Shown: piece after piece, positions 45,240 through 56,655 of the stretch
How positions within the stretch are numbered: the first letter of the stretch is position 1
Layout: the number at the start of each line of letters is the position of its first letter
Assembly: GCA_022494885.1 (NCBI GenBank)
Contig: JAGVSM010005023.1
Location: 1 to 64,000 of the forward strand
Source: Micrasema longulum
Taxonomy: Eukaryota; Arthropoda; Insecta; Trichoptera; Brachycentridae
Length of the DNA stretch: 64,000 bases
Direction of reading: 5' to 3'
Made by a program: the position numbers and the translations under genes
Notes under the pieces: generated by a model
Databases searched by the model: none
What the model was told of the DNA's origin: nothing
Seen by the model: only the letters and a program-made list of their open reading frames with translations

Positions 45240-45760
45240 GTAAGTAAAACTTCTCTCTGTCGCGAATATAAACATGGTCCAGGCACGAGCTGACTGTCCT
45301 CCGCTGTACAACTGCTTCCCTCGACATTTTCCCTACCAGTGTTGAACAATAATACTGCGCACTGTAATTCCTTATTTTGAATCACGAGGTTGTGTAATGG
45401 CGTGGAACAGGATATTAATGTATTTAGTGATGGTCCGCCACAAATAAAAAAAAATCTTTGACTAAAACATTAATATAACTATTATTATATAAATAAAAGA
45501 CGAGTGATACTTTAATCCACAAATTTGGAATATCCAGTGACCGGTTTCATCGCTTTCGCGACATCTTCGAGACTGGTATCTTTATTAAGGAGTTCAATGT
45601 ATTTATACAAAACAGAGGTAAGGATATATAATTCAAAGTTATATGAAAGTAAATTAAATAAAGTTAATTTTTATCTTAAGGATCATTATCAAAAAAAAAT
45701 CGGGTTAACTAATGAGTTGATATAATGCTATTTTAATGAGTTTAAGTATTTTATTTTATT

Positions 45761-45966
45761 TTTAGTGTCCCATCCTTCGTGAGTGTGATTTTTAAAAATT
45801 CATCTGATATTTCGTTTCCGCCTCTGATTTCAGCTGTTTGGAACCAGTATAGGTTTTGGATAAACATTTGATCTTTGGTGTCTATATTACACTCCCTCAA
45901 CATTTCCATCAAATTAGAATGTTTTACCCTGCCAAATGCTCTCTCATAATCAATGAAACATGCAAA
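45761..45966 (-). mobile_element. LINE RT motif-A fragment in gene 6 intron
   Basis: Counterpart of 36347-36552 (ACFIDYERAFGRVKH on the minus strand), with one to few base changes. Confidence 0.8.
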
Positions 45967-46277
45967 AACCTCTTTGGAAAAAGATATTGCGACATTTATT
46001 TATTTTCAGTTTACAAACAGAAAAAGATTTCATAATATATGTACACTTGATAAAAATTAAAAATAATAACACAACACCGTGGATCACCAATGACGACAAA
46101 ACAAAAAATAATAATGTTGAATACACCAAAATGACATTTACAATACATTTGTATAACTTACTACATTTTAATCTAAAATAGATTTCTTTATGTATTACAA
46201 TAATTATAGTAGCAAAAAAATAAAATGAAGAAGTAATAATAAATAATATCAATTTAACCCATTGCACTTCTAATAAA

Positions 46278-46587
46278 GATGACATAATTTGTTCATAGCC
46301 AGTGTAGTTGCGTGCGATACTCGGTTTTGTGTTCAAATTTGCGAAGATCAAAGATATAACGTATACAAATATTCTGCAATCGTTCTAACTTATCAAGTAA
46401 TTCAGAGTAAGCATCTGGATAACATACATCCGCATAGTCAAGGAGTGGAAGAAGTAAGCTCTAGATTAATGCTTGCTTAACGTTAATTGGCAAGAAATTA
46501 TGTAATCTTTTAAGTGAGTGCAAACTGCTATATACGACTAACTTCGTTAACCTGATTGTGCCACCCTAAATGCTTATGAATTATAAT
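46278..46587 (-). mobile_element. LINE RT thumb fragment, split by a later insertion
   Basis: Counterpart of 36862-37160. The minus strand reads DYADVCYPDAYSELLDKLER. Its continuation lies at 48940-49060, on the other side of the inserted LINE, so this older fragment served as the target. Confidence 0.75.
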
Positions 46588-48934
46588 TACTTTTTAAATC
46601 AAAATTTAAATGTAGACGATAAATTGCACAATTTTATCATATCCTTGATACTGCCATTGAGTCATCTGTGCCTAAAACTAAATTCATAGCAAGTCATTTT
46701 CCTAAATGGTTTAGTAAAAAACTTATTGAAGTTATACTACATAAAAAGATTGCTCATAGTAATTTTAAAAGGTCTCGAGACATTAAAGATTATGAAGAAT
46801 TTTCGAAATTGAGAATTTTGTCTAAGCAGCTTTCTAAAACCTGTTATCAAGACTGTGTAAGTAAATTTGAAGTCAAGGCTGCATCTAAGCCGCAACATAT
46901 TTTTAAATTTTCCAAGATTCTTAACAGTAGGGAATCTGGAATTCCGTCCACAGTGTATTACAAACGCAAAATGGCAGACACACCACAGGAAGTTGCCAAT
47001 TTATTTGCTGATTACTTTAGCAGTGTTTATAGTTCTACTTCTAATTCTAGGTTACACAGTATTGATAATACAGATTTAATTGATTTTAACGACTGTGTAT
47101 TTACTGATTCTGATGTAAAAAAGGGGATTTGTGCCTTAGATCCAAAAAAAAGCGCTGGGCCAGACAATATCCCTACACTTCTTCTTATACAATGTTGTCC
47201 CTCTTTAACTGGTCCACTTACAAAATTTTTAAACTTGTCCTTGAAAACTGGAAACTTTCCCAAGAAATGGAAGATCTCATACTTAACCCCCATTTATAAA
47301 AAAGGAGATAAAACTGACGTCTCCAATTACCGACCCATTTGTATTCAGTCAGCCATTCCAAAGTTACTGGAATCTGTTTTGCTAACTAAGTTCACCAACG
47401 AAATTAGTAAAGTTATCACTCCGTTACAACATGGTTTCATAACTGGTAGATCAACTCTTACAAACCTCATGTTGCATCAGAATCGGTTGATCACATCAAT
47501 GGAGAGACGTCATCAGACTGATACAATTTATACTGACTTTAGTAAAGCGTTCGACAAGGTTTCTCATACAATTTTAATACACAAACTTAGTTCATTGGGA
47601 ATTACTGGTAATATCTTGGAATGGTTTAAAAGCTACCTGTCATCAAGGAAAATCTTAGTAAAAGTATTCGGTTATAACTCGTATCAGTTTGAGGCATCTA
47701 GTGGGGTACCCCAAGGCTCCCACCTGGGACCAGTACTGTTTTCTTTGTTTGTTAATGACATTGTGTCGATATTTGAGAAAGTAGACATTCTTCTCTTTGC
47801 CGACGATCTTAAAATTTCAAAAACTGTTACCTCTGATACCGATTGTGGAGTTCTTCAGTCTAATTTGGTAAGGCTGTACAACTGGTGCCAGAAAAATGAA
47901 CTTTATTTAAATGTCGACAAGTGTTGTGTAATATCATTTACAAGAAGTAAAAAACCCATAATATTCGATTACAACATTAATAATATCAATCTGGGAAGAG
48001 TTACACAAATAAAGGATTTGGGGATAGTTTTTGACGAAAAATTGACATTTATTCCTCACATTGATACCATCACTAATAAGGCAATGAAATGTCTTGGATA
48101 TTTGCAGCGAACTGTAAAGGATTTTAATTCCATCACTACCCTCAAAGTGCTATTTACTGCCTTGGTTAGAAGTAATTTAGAATTCAATTCAACAATTTGG
48201 TCACCTTATTACAATGTTCATATTTTAAAGTTAGAAAGAGTACAACGTAAATTCCTTAGATTCATCAATTACAAACTTAATATACCCGCTGAAAATATTG
48301 ATTATGATAATTTATTATGTACACTAAATATGTCAACTCTATGTAAAAGAAGAATTATAAATGACTTATTAAATTTATATAAAATAGCGAATGGCGTATT
48401 GGACGTCCCGGAATTAACTAGTGTTATCAGCTTGAAAGTACCTCTTCGAAATACTCGGCAGCTAACGTTATTTTTTGAATCTCCTGGCAGTCACAATTAT
48501 TATTACAATTCACCAATACCTAGACTACACCGGCTAGGTAACGAGTATGGTGAAGTTGATATATTTTGTCTGTCTTTATATAAATATAGGTTAAGTATTC
48601 AAAAGGTTATAAATTAATTTATGTAAAATTTCTTAATATTTTTCTTTATTTACTATTTCTTTTTCTCATGTATCTCTTTAATAATGTATAAACTTATATG
48701 TATGTATATGTATGCGTGTATGTTTTCATATGTAAATTTTTAAATATTTTTCTATGTACCATATACCTATGTTGGTACATTTCCTGATTTTTACTTATTA
48801 TTGTATCTTTTAGCTTTTCTTATGTTATCTTTTATTTTAACCAAATTTACATACTTATGTTTCACTGCTGCACTTAAATGTAATTTCTAAAATATGTAAA
48901 AGCCCATTGGGCGTGTAAATCAATAAATAAATAA
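46588..48934 (+). mobile_element. Young LINE insertion with 649-codon RT ORF (jockey/CR1-like)
   Basis: The open frame 46668-48617 carries a full reverse transcriptase: SAGPDNIPTLLL, YRPICIQSAIPKLLE, HGFITGRSTL, YTDFSKAFDKVSH (motif A), SGVPQGSHLGPVLFSLF (motif B), LFADDLKIS (motif C, catalytic DD), then the thumb. The 5' part of ORF2 (endonuclease) is absent: the copy is 5'-truncated. Upstream sequence reads NYFLNQNLNVDDKLHNF in another frame, implying a 1-nt loss near 46636. The 3' UTR ends in the hairpin AAAAGCCCATTGGGC and ATAAATAAATAAATA. Unit 1 has the empty site (GAATTATAATACCTAAG, 37160), giving a likely 5-bp target duplication, ATAAT (48935-48939). Not a host gene, and not autonomous. 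Confidence 0.95.
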
Positions 48935-49492
48935 ATAATACCTAAGTTATGAATAGAATTTCTGTCTCATCTATTTTGAAATGAGGAAATGTGGAAAAAT
49001 TCACTTTTGAATACATTTTTTTACTACCAACAAGTACAATTTCTTCTATTTATTTACAGTTCATGTGCATGGATAAAAAAAATGTGGAAAAAATTTTCAT
49101 TCATTTATAAATTCCAGTTAATCAATGAAAATCTCGGCAACTACTTTGAATATAACAACATTTTTTTCGTAATCTTCAAGTAAACTTTAACACATAAGAA
49201 AAAAATTGTGTCATATTTTTAGGTGTATTGGAAAATTTTCAATGAAATATTCCGTTTATCGGGATCTCCGAAAATGATAACATGTCGAGTACCCTGAGAC
49301 AAATTTATAAAGCATCCATTTGAAAGAAAGATATGTAATTTAATTAGATCACAAAGCAAGCCACACAACAGTTTTCTACATCTGAAATTGTCTCCATTTC
49401 TTGTCTGCTGGTTGGAAAAATCTTTATTGCATTTATTATTCTTTGATACACTTGGAAGAAGTATAGTTCAAATATTTATGTCGTCGTTTCAG

Positions 49493-51008
49493 GTTTACAA
49501 GCGGGGCAAAAGGATATTAAGACTCACTTCTTGACTCATTCTGGTAAAAAAACATTCATTCTTGCTCACAGTGCCAGTATAAATGTATACGCAGAAGTTA
49601 TTTAAAATTTCACATGTTGACTCATACTGTTGAGAAACCATTCTCATGCTCAGAGTGCCAATATAAATGTACACAAAAAGGTGCGTTAAAAATACACTTG
49701 TTGACTCATTCTGGTAAGAAACCATTCACTTGCTCACAGTGCCAGTATAAATTTTTACGCAGAAGTTATTTAAAATCCCACATGTTGACTCATACTGGTG
49801 AGAAACCATTCTCATGCTCAGAGTGCCAATATAAATGTACACAAAAAGGTACGTTAAAAATACACTTGTTGACTCATTCTGGTAAGAAACCATTCACTTG
49901 CTCACAGTGCCAGTATAAATGTTTACGCAGAAGTAGTTTGAAATCCCACATGTTGAATCATACGGGTGAGAAACCATTCTCATGCTCAGAGTGCCAATAT
50001 AAATGTACACAAAAAGTTGCGTTAAAAATACACTTGTTGACTCATTCTGGTAAAAAACCATTCTCATGCTCAAAGTGCCAATATAAATGTACACAAAGAG
50101 GTAATTTAAAATCCCACATGTTTACGCATACTGGTGAGAAACCATTCTCATGCGCAGAGTGCCAATATAAATGTTCAAATAAAATGAGTTTGAAATCTCA
50201 CATGTTTACTCATTCAGCTGAGGAACCATTCTCATGCTCCGAGTGCAAATATAAATGTGCAAAAAGAATTCAGTTAAAAAGACACTTGTCGACTCATTCT
50301 GGGGAAAAACCATTCCCATGCTCAGAGTGCCAATATAAATTTACACAAAAAGGTAGTTTAAAATCCCACATGTTTACGCATACTGGTGAGAAATCATTGT
50401 CATGCGCAGAGTGCAAATATAAATGTGCACAAAGATTTCAGTTAAAAAGACACATGTTGACTCATTCTGGGGAAAAACCATTCTCATGCTCAGAGTGCCA
50501 ATATAAATGTACACACAAAGGTAATTTAAAATCCCACATGTTGACGCATACTGGTGAGAAACCATTCTCATGCGCAGAGTGCCAATATAAATGTTCAAAT
50601 AAAATGAGTTTGAAATCTCACATGTTTACTCATTCAGCTGAGAAACCATTCTCATGCTCAGAATGCAAATACAAATGTACACAAAGAAGTCAGTTAAAAA
50701 GTCACTTGTTCACTCATTCTGGGGAAAAACCATTTAATTGCTCAGAGTGTAAGTACAGATGTTCACGTAAATGCGATTTAAAACATCACATGTTGAATCA
50801 TACTGGTGAGAAACCATTCTCATGCTTAGAGTGCCAATATAAATGTTCACGTAGAAATACCTTAAAAATTCACATGTTGACTCATACTGGTGAGAAACCA
50901 TTCTCATGCGCAGAGTGCCAATATAAATGTTCACGTAGAAATACCTTAAAAATTCACATGTTGACTCATACTAGTGAGAAACCATTCTTAAGCTCAGAGT
51001 GCAAATAA
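49493..51008 (+). pseudogene. Gene 6, finger exon with a frameshift near its start
   Basis: The acceptor TTTCAG ends at 49492. The spliced frame reads LQAGQKDIKTHFLTHSGKKTF, then a 2-nt insertion (ACATTCATTCTTGC versus ACATTCACTTGC in gene 5) shifts it, with a TAA at 49603-49605. A second frame, open from ATG 49614 to TAA 51006-51008, encodes 464 residues with 16 complete fingers. It would need internal initiation, correction or a different splice. Compared with gene 5 it has two fingers fewer (168 bp; no second QRFQL/HKGNL pair) and ends at the same mid-finger stop. I score it as a recent pseudogene or a truncated alternative product; an assembly error of 2 nt is possible. Confidence 0.8.
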
Positions 51009-52189
51009 AAACGCGTACAAAAAATTCGGTTAAAAAGACGCTAGCTAACTCAGTGCTAGTATTAATATATAGTAGTTCATGAGCAAGTGATTAAAAACCA
51101 TACCGTCAAACGTGACAATTTTGCCCAGTTTTAACAAACTTACAATATCATAATTTTTTTGTATAGGACTACTCCTATCCATTTTGTTGAATAGTGATAC
51201 TAATTATTCTGAGAATTTGCACAAATACAAAACGTTTGCTTTTCTTTTATTTATGCAATTTTAGAAGACAAAACATGCTGGGCAAAATTATCTCCATTTG
51301 TTGACAATTTTGCCCACTTGGTAAATAACTGTTATTTTAGGTTTTATCATCCTTATCATACGGTTTATTACTACTTTTTGGGCGAAAAAAACTGTTTATG
51401 TTTAAACAATAGCATCATTGAGGCATCACCATTATAAAATCAATGAAAAAACCGGTGGGCAAAATTGTCAACGATTACCTCAATTTCTCTATACAATGTG
51501 GATTTGTGGGCCAGGGTTGGCACATAATTGGATTTTTAACAAAACCAAAGAGGAGTTTATCTCTAATCCTTTTAATTTGTTCGTGTTTGACTATGCATAA
51601 GCCAATAATTTTTTTTTACAAACCATTTCAGTTCTGATGCGATTTTCGTAATTAAGGGAGCTTGCCCCCAAAACGATTTTTCTTTAAATGTGTATGTAGA
51701 AAAAAACACGATCTTTATTTTTTTGTAGAGCAGTGCAATTATTTGCTAGATTAACTATACTTTGAAATTGTATTTTATGTACATAATTCATAATATTGTG
51801 TATGTTTTATTTTTTTCTTTAGACTGTTAAAAATATTTATACAAAAAACATTTAAAATAAAAAATAAGTCTTCATAATTATTATATCTTCATATATTACA
51901 AAACGCTGGCAAATTAAATCAATAAAACTTTCTAAAATGTGGTCGGATATTCTTACATTATTTTTGAATGGTAAAAATTAAAATTGGTTTTTGTATAACA
52001 ATTTTTAATTTACTCACAGAAAATGACTCAATCTTGCAGTTTTTAAGATTTACATTAAATTTATGAAAACCTTGATGCAAGATTACAGGTTCAGGTAAAG
52101 ATTTCACAATGTTCTAATTAAAAACATCAGCAATATCCTCAACTTGAGATCACACAGAGCTCCATTATGTTTGAGTCTTACAAATGAAA
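51009..52189. other. Gene 6 3' flank, decayed fingers and repeated motifs
   Basis: Copies of the unit 1 flank: relics of two fingers just after the stop (AAACGCGTACAAAAAATTCG), then the TTGACAATTTTGCCC motifs (51113-51473), then AT-rich DNA. No additional gene. Confidence 0.55.
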
Positions 52190-52655
52190 AGAAAAACTCT
52201 TGATTTACAAACTAAACAATAATGTACTAATGAGAAAGCGCGAAATTAAAGATCTTGGGGTTGTTTTAGACTCAAAACTACTTTTTGAATCGCATATCAA
52301 TAAAATTGCCTCCAAAGCATTGAGCATCTTAGGTTTCATAAGTCGAATGAGTAAACACTTTGATAATCCAAAGGCCCTAATTTCATTATATTATACGTTT
52401 GTCAGAAACCATTTGGAATACGCATCTCAGATATGGAATCCCAAGTATGCCATATATATAACAAGAATAAAAAATATTCAAAACAGATTTATAAAGTACC
52501 TAAAATACAAAACCGGTATTTCTTATGTATAAACTCTCACTGCCTCCACCTACCATGGAATCACTTCTCTACAGCACCGCAGAGTGTGTGCGGACCAACT
52601 ACAGCTTCACAAAATTATGACACGAATAGTAGACTGTACAGAGCTACTTAGTTTA
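52190..52655 (+). mobile_element. LINE C-terminal fragment (unit 2)
   Basis: Counterpart of 40560-41045 with IKDLGVVLDSKLLFESHINK and HLEYASQIWNPKY. The start is shortened by a small deletion. Confidence 0.85.
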
Positions 52656-52951
52656 ATAACGATACATGTGCCAGCCAGGATTTGTAGACGGTACCACCTG
52701 TTTTATGTACCAATAAGTAAAACATTGTATGTAAAAATGCTTTTTTTCGTAGGACTTTTTTAGTGTACAATACAAAATTTAAAGATATAGATTACACAAA
52801 CATCACTTACGTCAGATTTAAAATTTACAGTAAAAATGCATTATGTATTATAATAATAAATATGTACATCTCCCTTCCCCTCCTTATCCTCTCTTCAAGC
52901 ATCCTTGTCCTAATCTCACCCAATTTACAATAGCTTACTGTTCTTAAAAAA

Positions 52952-53851
52952 AAACTTTGATTATTGAAAAATATTAACGAGTACATGAAAATAAAAATTT
53001 GATATGTATAAACTTAAATGTATTTATTTAATATGAAGTATATTTTCTTTACTAACTTTGTATACTTTGTGGACATCTGTCATTAGTTCTGAGTTTATAC
53101 ACTATATCTGTTTGTTTACTATAAATATGTATGTAGAAATGTTGATTTCCCAAATAAAATAAAACATATTAAAATATTATCTCCTTGTTAATACTTTACG
53201 AATTATTTATTTATCTCTCTGAATCAATTATATGATACGCTATAACTTCCTGGGGGTTATCAAGTAAAACTAATATTAATTCTATTCAAACTTTGCAAAA
53301 GTCTATGATCAAATTGCTATTACATAAAGATGTATACCGCCAGAGACACAATATTTCAATATCATTGATGAATAAATCTGTAAATAAATTATCTGTTGGG
53401 GCTCTACTTTGGTACAACTTAATTTGTCAGCATGCGTCGCACTCCGAGTATAAACACAAGTTGGTACATGATTACAACACCAGGTTTACTAGTATGTTTA
53501 CTAGAGCTAGCTGTTCCTAGATATTGCAATAAATATGGCAACACAACTGTCACCAAAATTCTCTTGAAAGAGTCCAAAAAAAAGTCTTACGGTATATAAA
53601 TTTTAAACTTAGAATCAGTCATGAACTTTTAAATTATAATTTTTTGCTAAAAACATTAAATTTGTTAAAACTTAACAATAGTAGAATAATTATAGACCTT
53701 TTAAATTTATTCAAAATTGTAAATTCAATATAGGATTGCCCTGAACTACCATCTCTCATCAACAACTTCAGGGTGCCTGGAAGAATGACTAGACAGGTGC
53801 CACCGTTTTGTAGCAACAATTCACGGACAGTGTATACTTGTAATGCCGTAT
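52952..53851 (+). repeat. Large tandem duplication, partial unit 3
   Basis: Matches the first ~900 bp of units 1 and 2 from AAACTTTGATTATTG. Homology ends after ACTTGTAATGCCGTATT (about 53851). Units 1 and 2 switch there to another LINE fragment, whereas unit 3 continues into the correct LINE C-terminus. Confidence 0.88.
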
Positions 53852-54298
53852 TCAATAGACTTCATGAAATCAGCAATACTTATTCCCACGTATCTGATAT
53901 ATTTAGTGTAGGGTATTGTTCCTGTAGAACAAACCTTTTGAACTTTTTCAAAGATGGTGAATGGTAATTATATTTATTTATTCATGCATTTCATAATATA
54001 TATGTATACAGTTTTTTGTTCACTTTGCCTAGCTGTGGGAAACAGAACTTATGATTTTCTTGTTGTTTTACGGTAGAATGTTTTATTATTTAAACTTTCT
54101 GCTGAATATGCTGTATAATTTTTTAAATATAAATCTTGTTCAACTTTTGGTTTAATTTTTTTTTATATATAAATCTTGGGTATAAGGAAATTCATGTTTA
54201 AAAGAAAATAAAAAAATGGAGCCAAATATGTTAATATTATAAATGTTTGTAAAATGCAGATTTGCCGTTTATGTTTATAAAATAAAATAAATAAATAA
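53280..54298 (+). mobile_element. LINE C-terminus with complete 3' end (unit 3)
   Basis: Reads HDYNTRFTSM, RVQKKVLRYINFKL in a shifted frame, then GRMTRQVPPFCSNNSRTVYT to NRLHEISNTYSHVSDIFSVG and LLNFFKDGEW, a stop, a 3' UTR, and an AAATAAATAAATAAATAAAA tail at 54280-54298. Only here is the 3' end of this composite intact. Confidence 0.8.
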
Positions 54299-54302
54299 AT
54301 AA

Positions 54303-54470
54303 AAGGACACTGCAATACAGTATAGCTAAAATATTTAGCAAGTTACCAAACAACATTAAAAATACTGAGTTGTATACAGGAGTGCGACGTTTGATCAAAT
54401 TATGGTTATTAGAAAAAAGTTTTTTGTATAGTTATATAGTTTTTAATTTTTCATAATGTAATATGTAATG
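54303..54470 (+). mobile_element. Short LINE C-terminal fragment
   Basis: Translation gives LQYSIAKIFSKLPNNIKNTE then LYTGVRRLIKLWLLEKSF. This is a typical extreme C-terminus of a CR1/jockey-like RT ORF, directly following the tail of the previous element. Confidence 0.6.
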
Positions 54471-54584
54471 TTTTTCAAGTAAAATTATTATTAATGTAGG
54501 TTAGTGTGAATAATCGTAGCAATCCATAAGAAGCTGCTGACGAGTTGTACCTATGTATGCAACTCAGCAGGACTTTAATTTAAA

Positions 54585-55270
54585 ACTATGTAACAATATT
54601 TTGAGTGTGTCCAAATTTTTGTAGACAAGGACTAGATTCAACTCCCCGGGGAGCTGTTAACATTAACATATTTACAGGTCCTCGACTTATATAATTAATT
54701 GTAGTGCTTTCACACTTATATATTATGCAGACATGGTATAGTCTAAGCTTATAACCGAGTTGCACAGCTTAAACATGCGCTGTGCCAGCAGGTACCCTGC
54801 AAGACATCGGACCCTCCCAGCAGAGATGAACATTTTAAAGAAGGCAATATAGAAGTCTAGGCATCTACAGGGCTTATGACCTGTCATTGGCTGGTTTAAG
54901 TGGCCACTTTACACACTGTGTAACTTTCACCATTCTGCCCATATTTAAACATCTATATTACTTAAATTCTTTCATCTGTTGATGTTTGTGAAGTTAAAGA
55001 GCTGAAACCTTTATTTATGCGGGTGAGATTCATCTAATGGAATTATTTCACCTACATACTAGACTAGGCAACGCTTGAAATTTTTATTTTTTCATTTTCT
55101 ATACTTCTAATTTCTATAGGTGGATTTATCAACAATATTTTGAGTTTGTCCAAATTTTTGTTGATAAGGACTGGATTCACCTCCCCGGGGAGCTGTTAAC
55201 ATTAACATATTACAACAGAGATGAAGAACATTTTAAAGATCTTCATCTCTGTTGTAATATGTTAATTAAA
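54585..55270 (+). repeat. Repeat family E: linker, core, second linker and hairpin footprint
   Basis: Linker AACAATATTTTGAGTGTGTC (54592), core TGGCTGGTTTAAGTGGCCAC (about 54889), second linker AACAATATTTTGAGTTTGTC (55131), then a perfect 26-bp inverted repeat (55202-55227 and 55240-55265) around 12 bp. The hairpin is two family E termini placed back to back with the interior missing. Confidence 0.75.
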
Positions 55271-55289
55271 ACTATTTTGTAAATATTTT

Positions 55290-55874
55290 TGAATAATATA
55301 AAAACTACGGGACGCGAACTTGACTTGGGAGGATGCGCAGGATCTGGCAGCCGACAGAGATGCATGGAGGATCCCTGTAGCTGGAATACTGTACAGATTT
55401 CAGAGAATGCTTCCAGTTTCGCTGCTTCGAGCAATCTATTTTTCTATGGTCCATTCGCATTTATCATACCTATGCTGTGTTTGGGGTTTTGCAACTAAGA
55501 GCAAAATTTCTGAGGTGCAGATTATTCAGAATAGAGCGATCAGAAATGTGTTTCACCTACCGTATGATACTCATGTAAGGGACATTTATTTTGAAACAAA
55601 AATCATGCCTTTTAGCATGCTTTCCTATTTCGAGATAACTGACACTATCATTAATACTACTCTCGACTCAATGCACAGTAACATAAAGCCAGCTTTCATT
55701 GGAGACATCCATCGGTACAGTACTCGATCAAAAAACAATATATATATTGGATCTGTGAAGTCTACGAAGTTTGGTACTAGATCTTTACAATACATAGGTT
55801 TCAAGGAATTTAATAAATTGCCACAAAAATTTAAGTACCTATTTCAAAATATAGAAACAGGACGTGCGAATTGA
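55290..55874 (+). mobile_element. Chimeric LINE fragment joining two families
   Basis: The frame starts LTWEDAQDLAADRDAWRIPV, the C-terminal ending of an endonuclease/RT LINE. At about 55385 it passes without a stop into ILYRFQRMLPVSLLRAIYFS, HSHLSYLCCVWG and VQIIQNRAIRNVF, the thumb of a different family, ending near PQKFKYLFQNIETGRAN. The 184-codon frame is a chance fusion of retroelement pieces rather than a gene. Confidence 0.7.
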
Positions 55875-56655
55875 AGAATTATTTTTTCCAGAAGTACTTT
55901 GAATAAATAATGTTAGTTTATAGAGAATGCGCATCTTGAACATATACCTTTTAATATTTTACCGTTTTTGCTTGTATATGTAATTTTTAATACTATTTAA
56001 ATGTTATTTGTGTTTTTTTCTTTTTATATACTTTTTTTGGCTTGTATACATAATTTCAATTTTTTCAACGTTTTTGATAAAAAAAATTAACCTGTATTGG
56101 GTGTGCGCATATTTTGTTAATTAAAAAAAATGATTTTATTTTGTACTAGTTCAGTATGTATATATACATACATGTAATTTTTAAACTTTTCAATTTTCTT
56201 TCCCAGATTGCATAATGTAAACATTATTTTGAATTTATTTCCATGCCTAGTATTCTGTTTATTTTGTTATTTTCAAGTATTTTTCATACCCTTTTTAATT
56301 TGTAGTATATCATAATTTTAATTTTTCTGCTTTTGTAAATAATATTATAGTTTAAAATTTAAAAAAGTCTCTAAAAAAATTATTATCTGTATGTCCCTAA
56401 ATGAGTTTTAAAAAAAAAAACTCCTTGGGAATATTGTATATAATTATGTATAATATGTTTTCAATATAATAAAAATAAAAAAAAATAAAAAAATATGCTC
56501 CAACTATAAACTTATCCAACTTATCCTTGGCTCTTCCCGACCGACTTTTTAGTGGGGATGCTAGGCTATCAGTCATTATGGAGAAGGCGGGACGTTCATT
56601 TGAGTGTTCACTTTTTCCCGGTGATCGGTGGTCGCATACATAACTCAGAAAGTCT
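55875..56655. other. AT-rich 3' UTR-like DNA and short unique segment
   Basis: 55875-56495 is likely the LINE 3' UTR, ending in an ATAAAAATAAAAAAAAATAA run. 56500-56655 is a short, less AT-rich piece (CTTCCCGACCGACTTTTTAG) without a recognised function. Confidence 0.45.

Larger units (their letters stand above)
41344..52951 (+). repeat. Large tandem duplication, unit 2 (11.6 kb)
   Basis: Starts at AAACTTTGATTATTG (41344) after TTACAATAGCTTACTGTTC, the same sequence that ends unit 2 before 52952. The offset to unit 1 is 11,403 bp before the 2-kb duplication, 9,414 bp at exon 1 and 11,604 bp at the gene end. These steps are explained by the 2-kb duplication, the LINE insertion and a two-finger difference. 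Confidence 0.93.

Noticed and set aside
46668..48617. A 649-codon open frame as a host gene
   Set aside because: It contains RT motifs A to C, a LINE 3' end, and an empty site in the other unit. It is a retrotransposon.
29941..52951. Tandem units as a pure assembly duplication
   Set aside because: Units differ by a 2-kb duplication, a 2.35-kb LINE with empty site, a finger-number change and a frameshift. Two haplotypes placed in tandem remain possible and are noted as a check.
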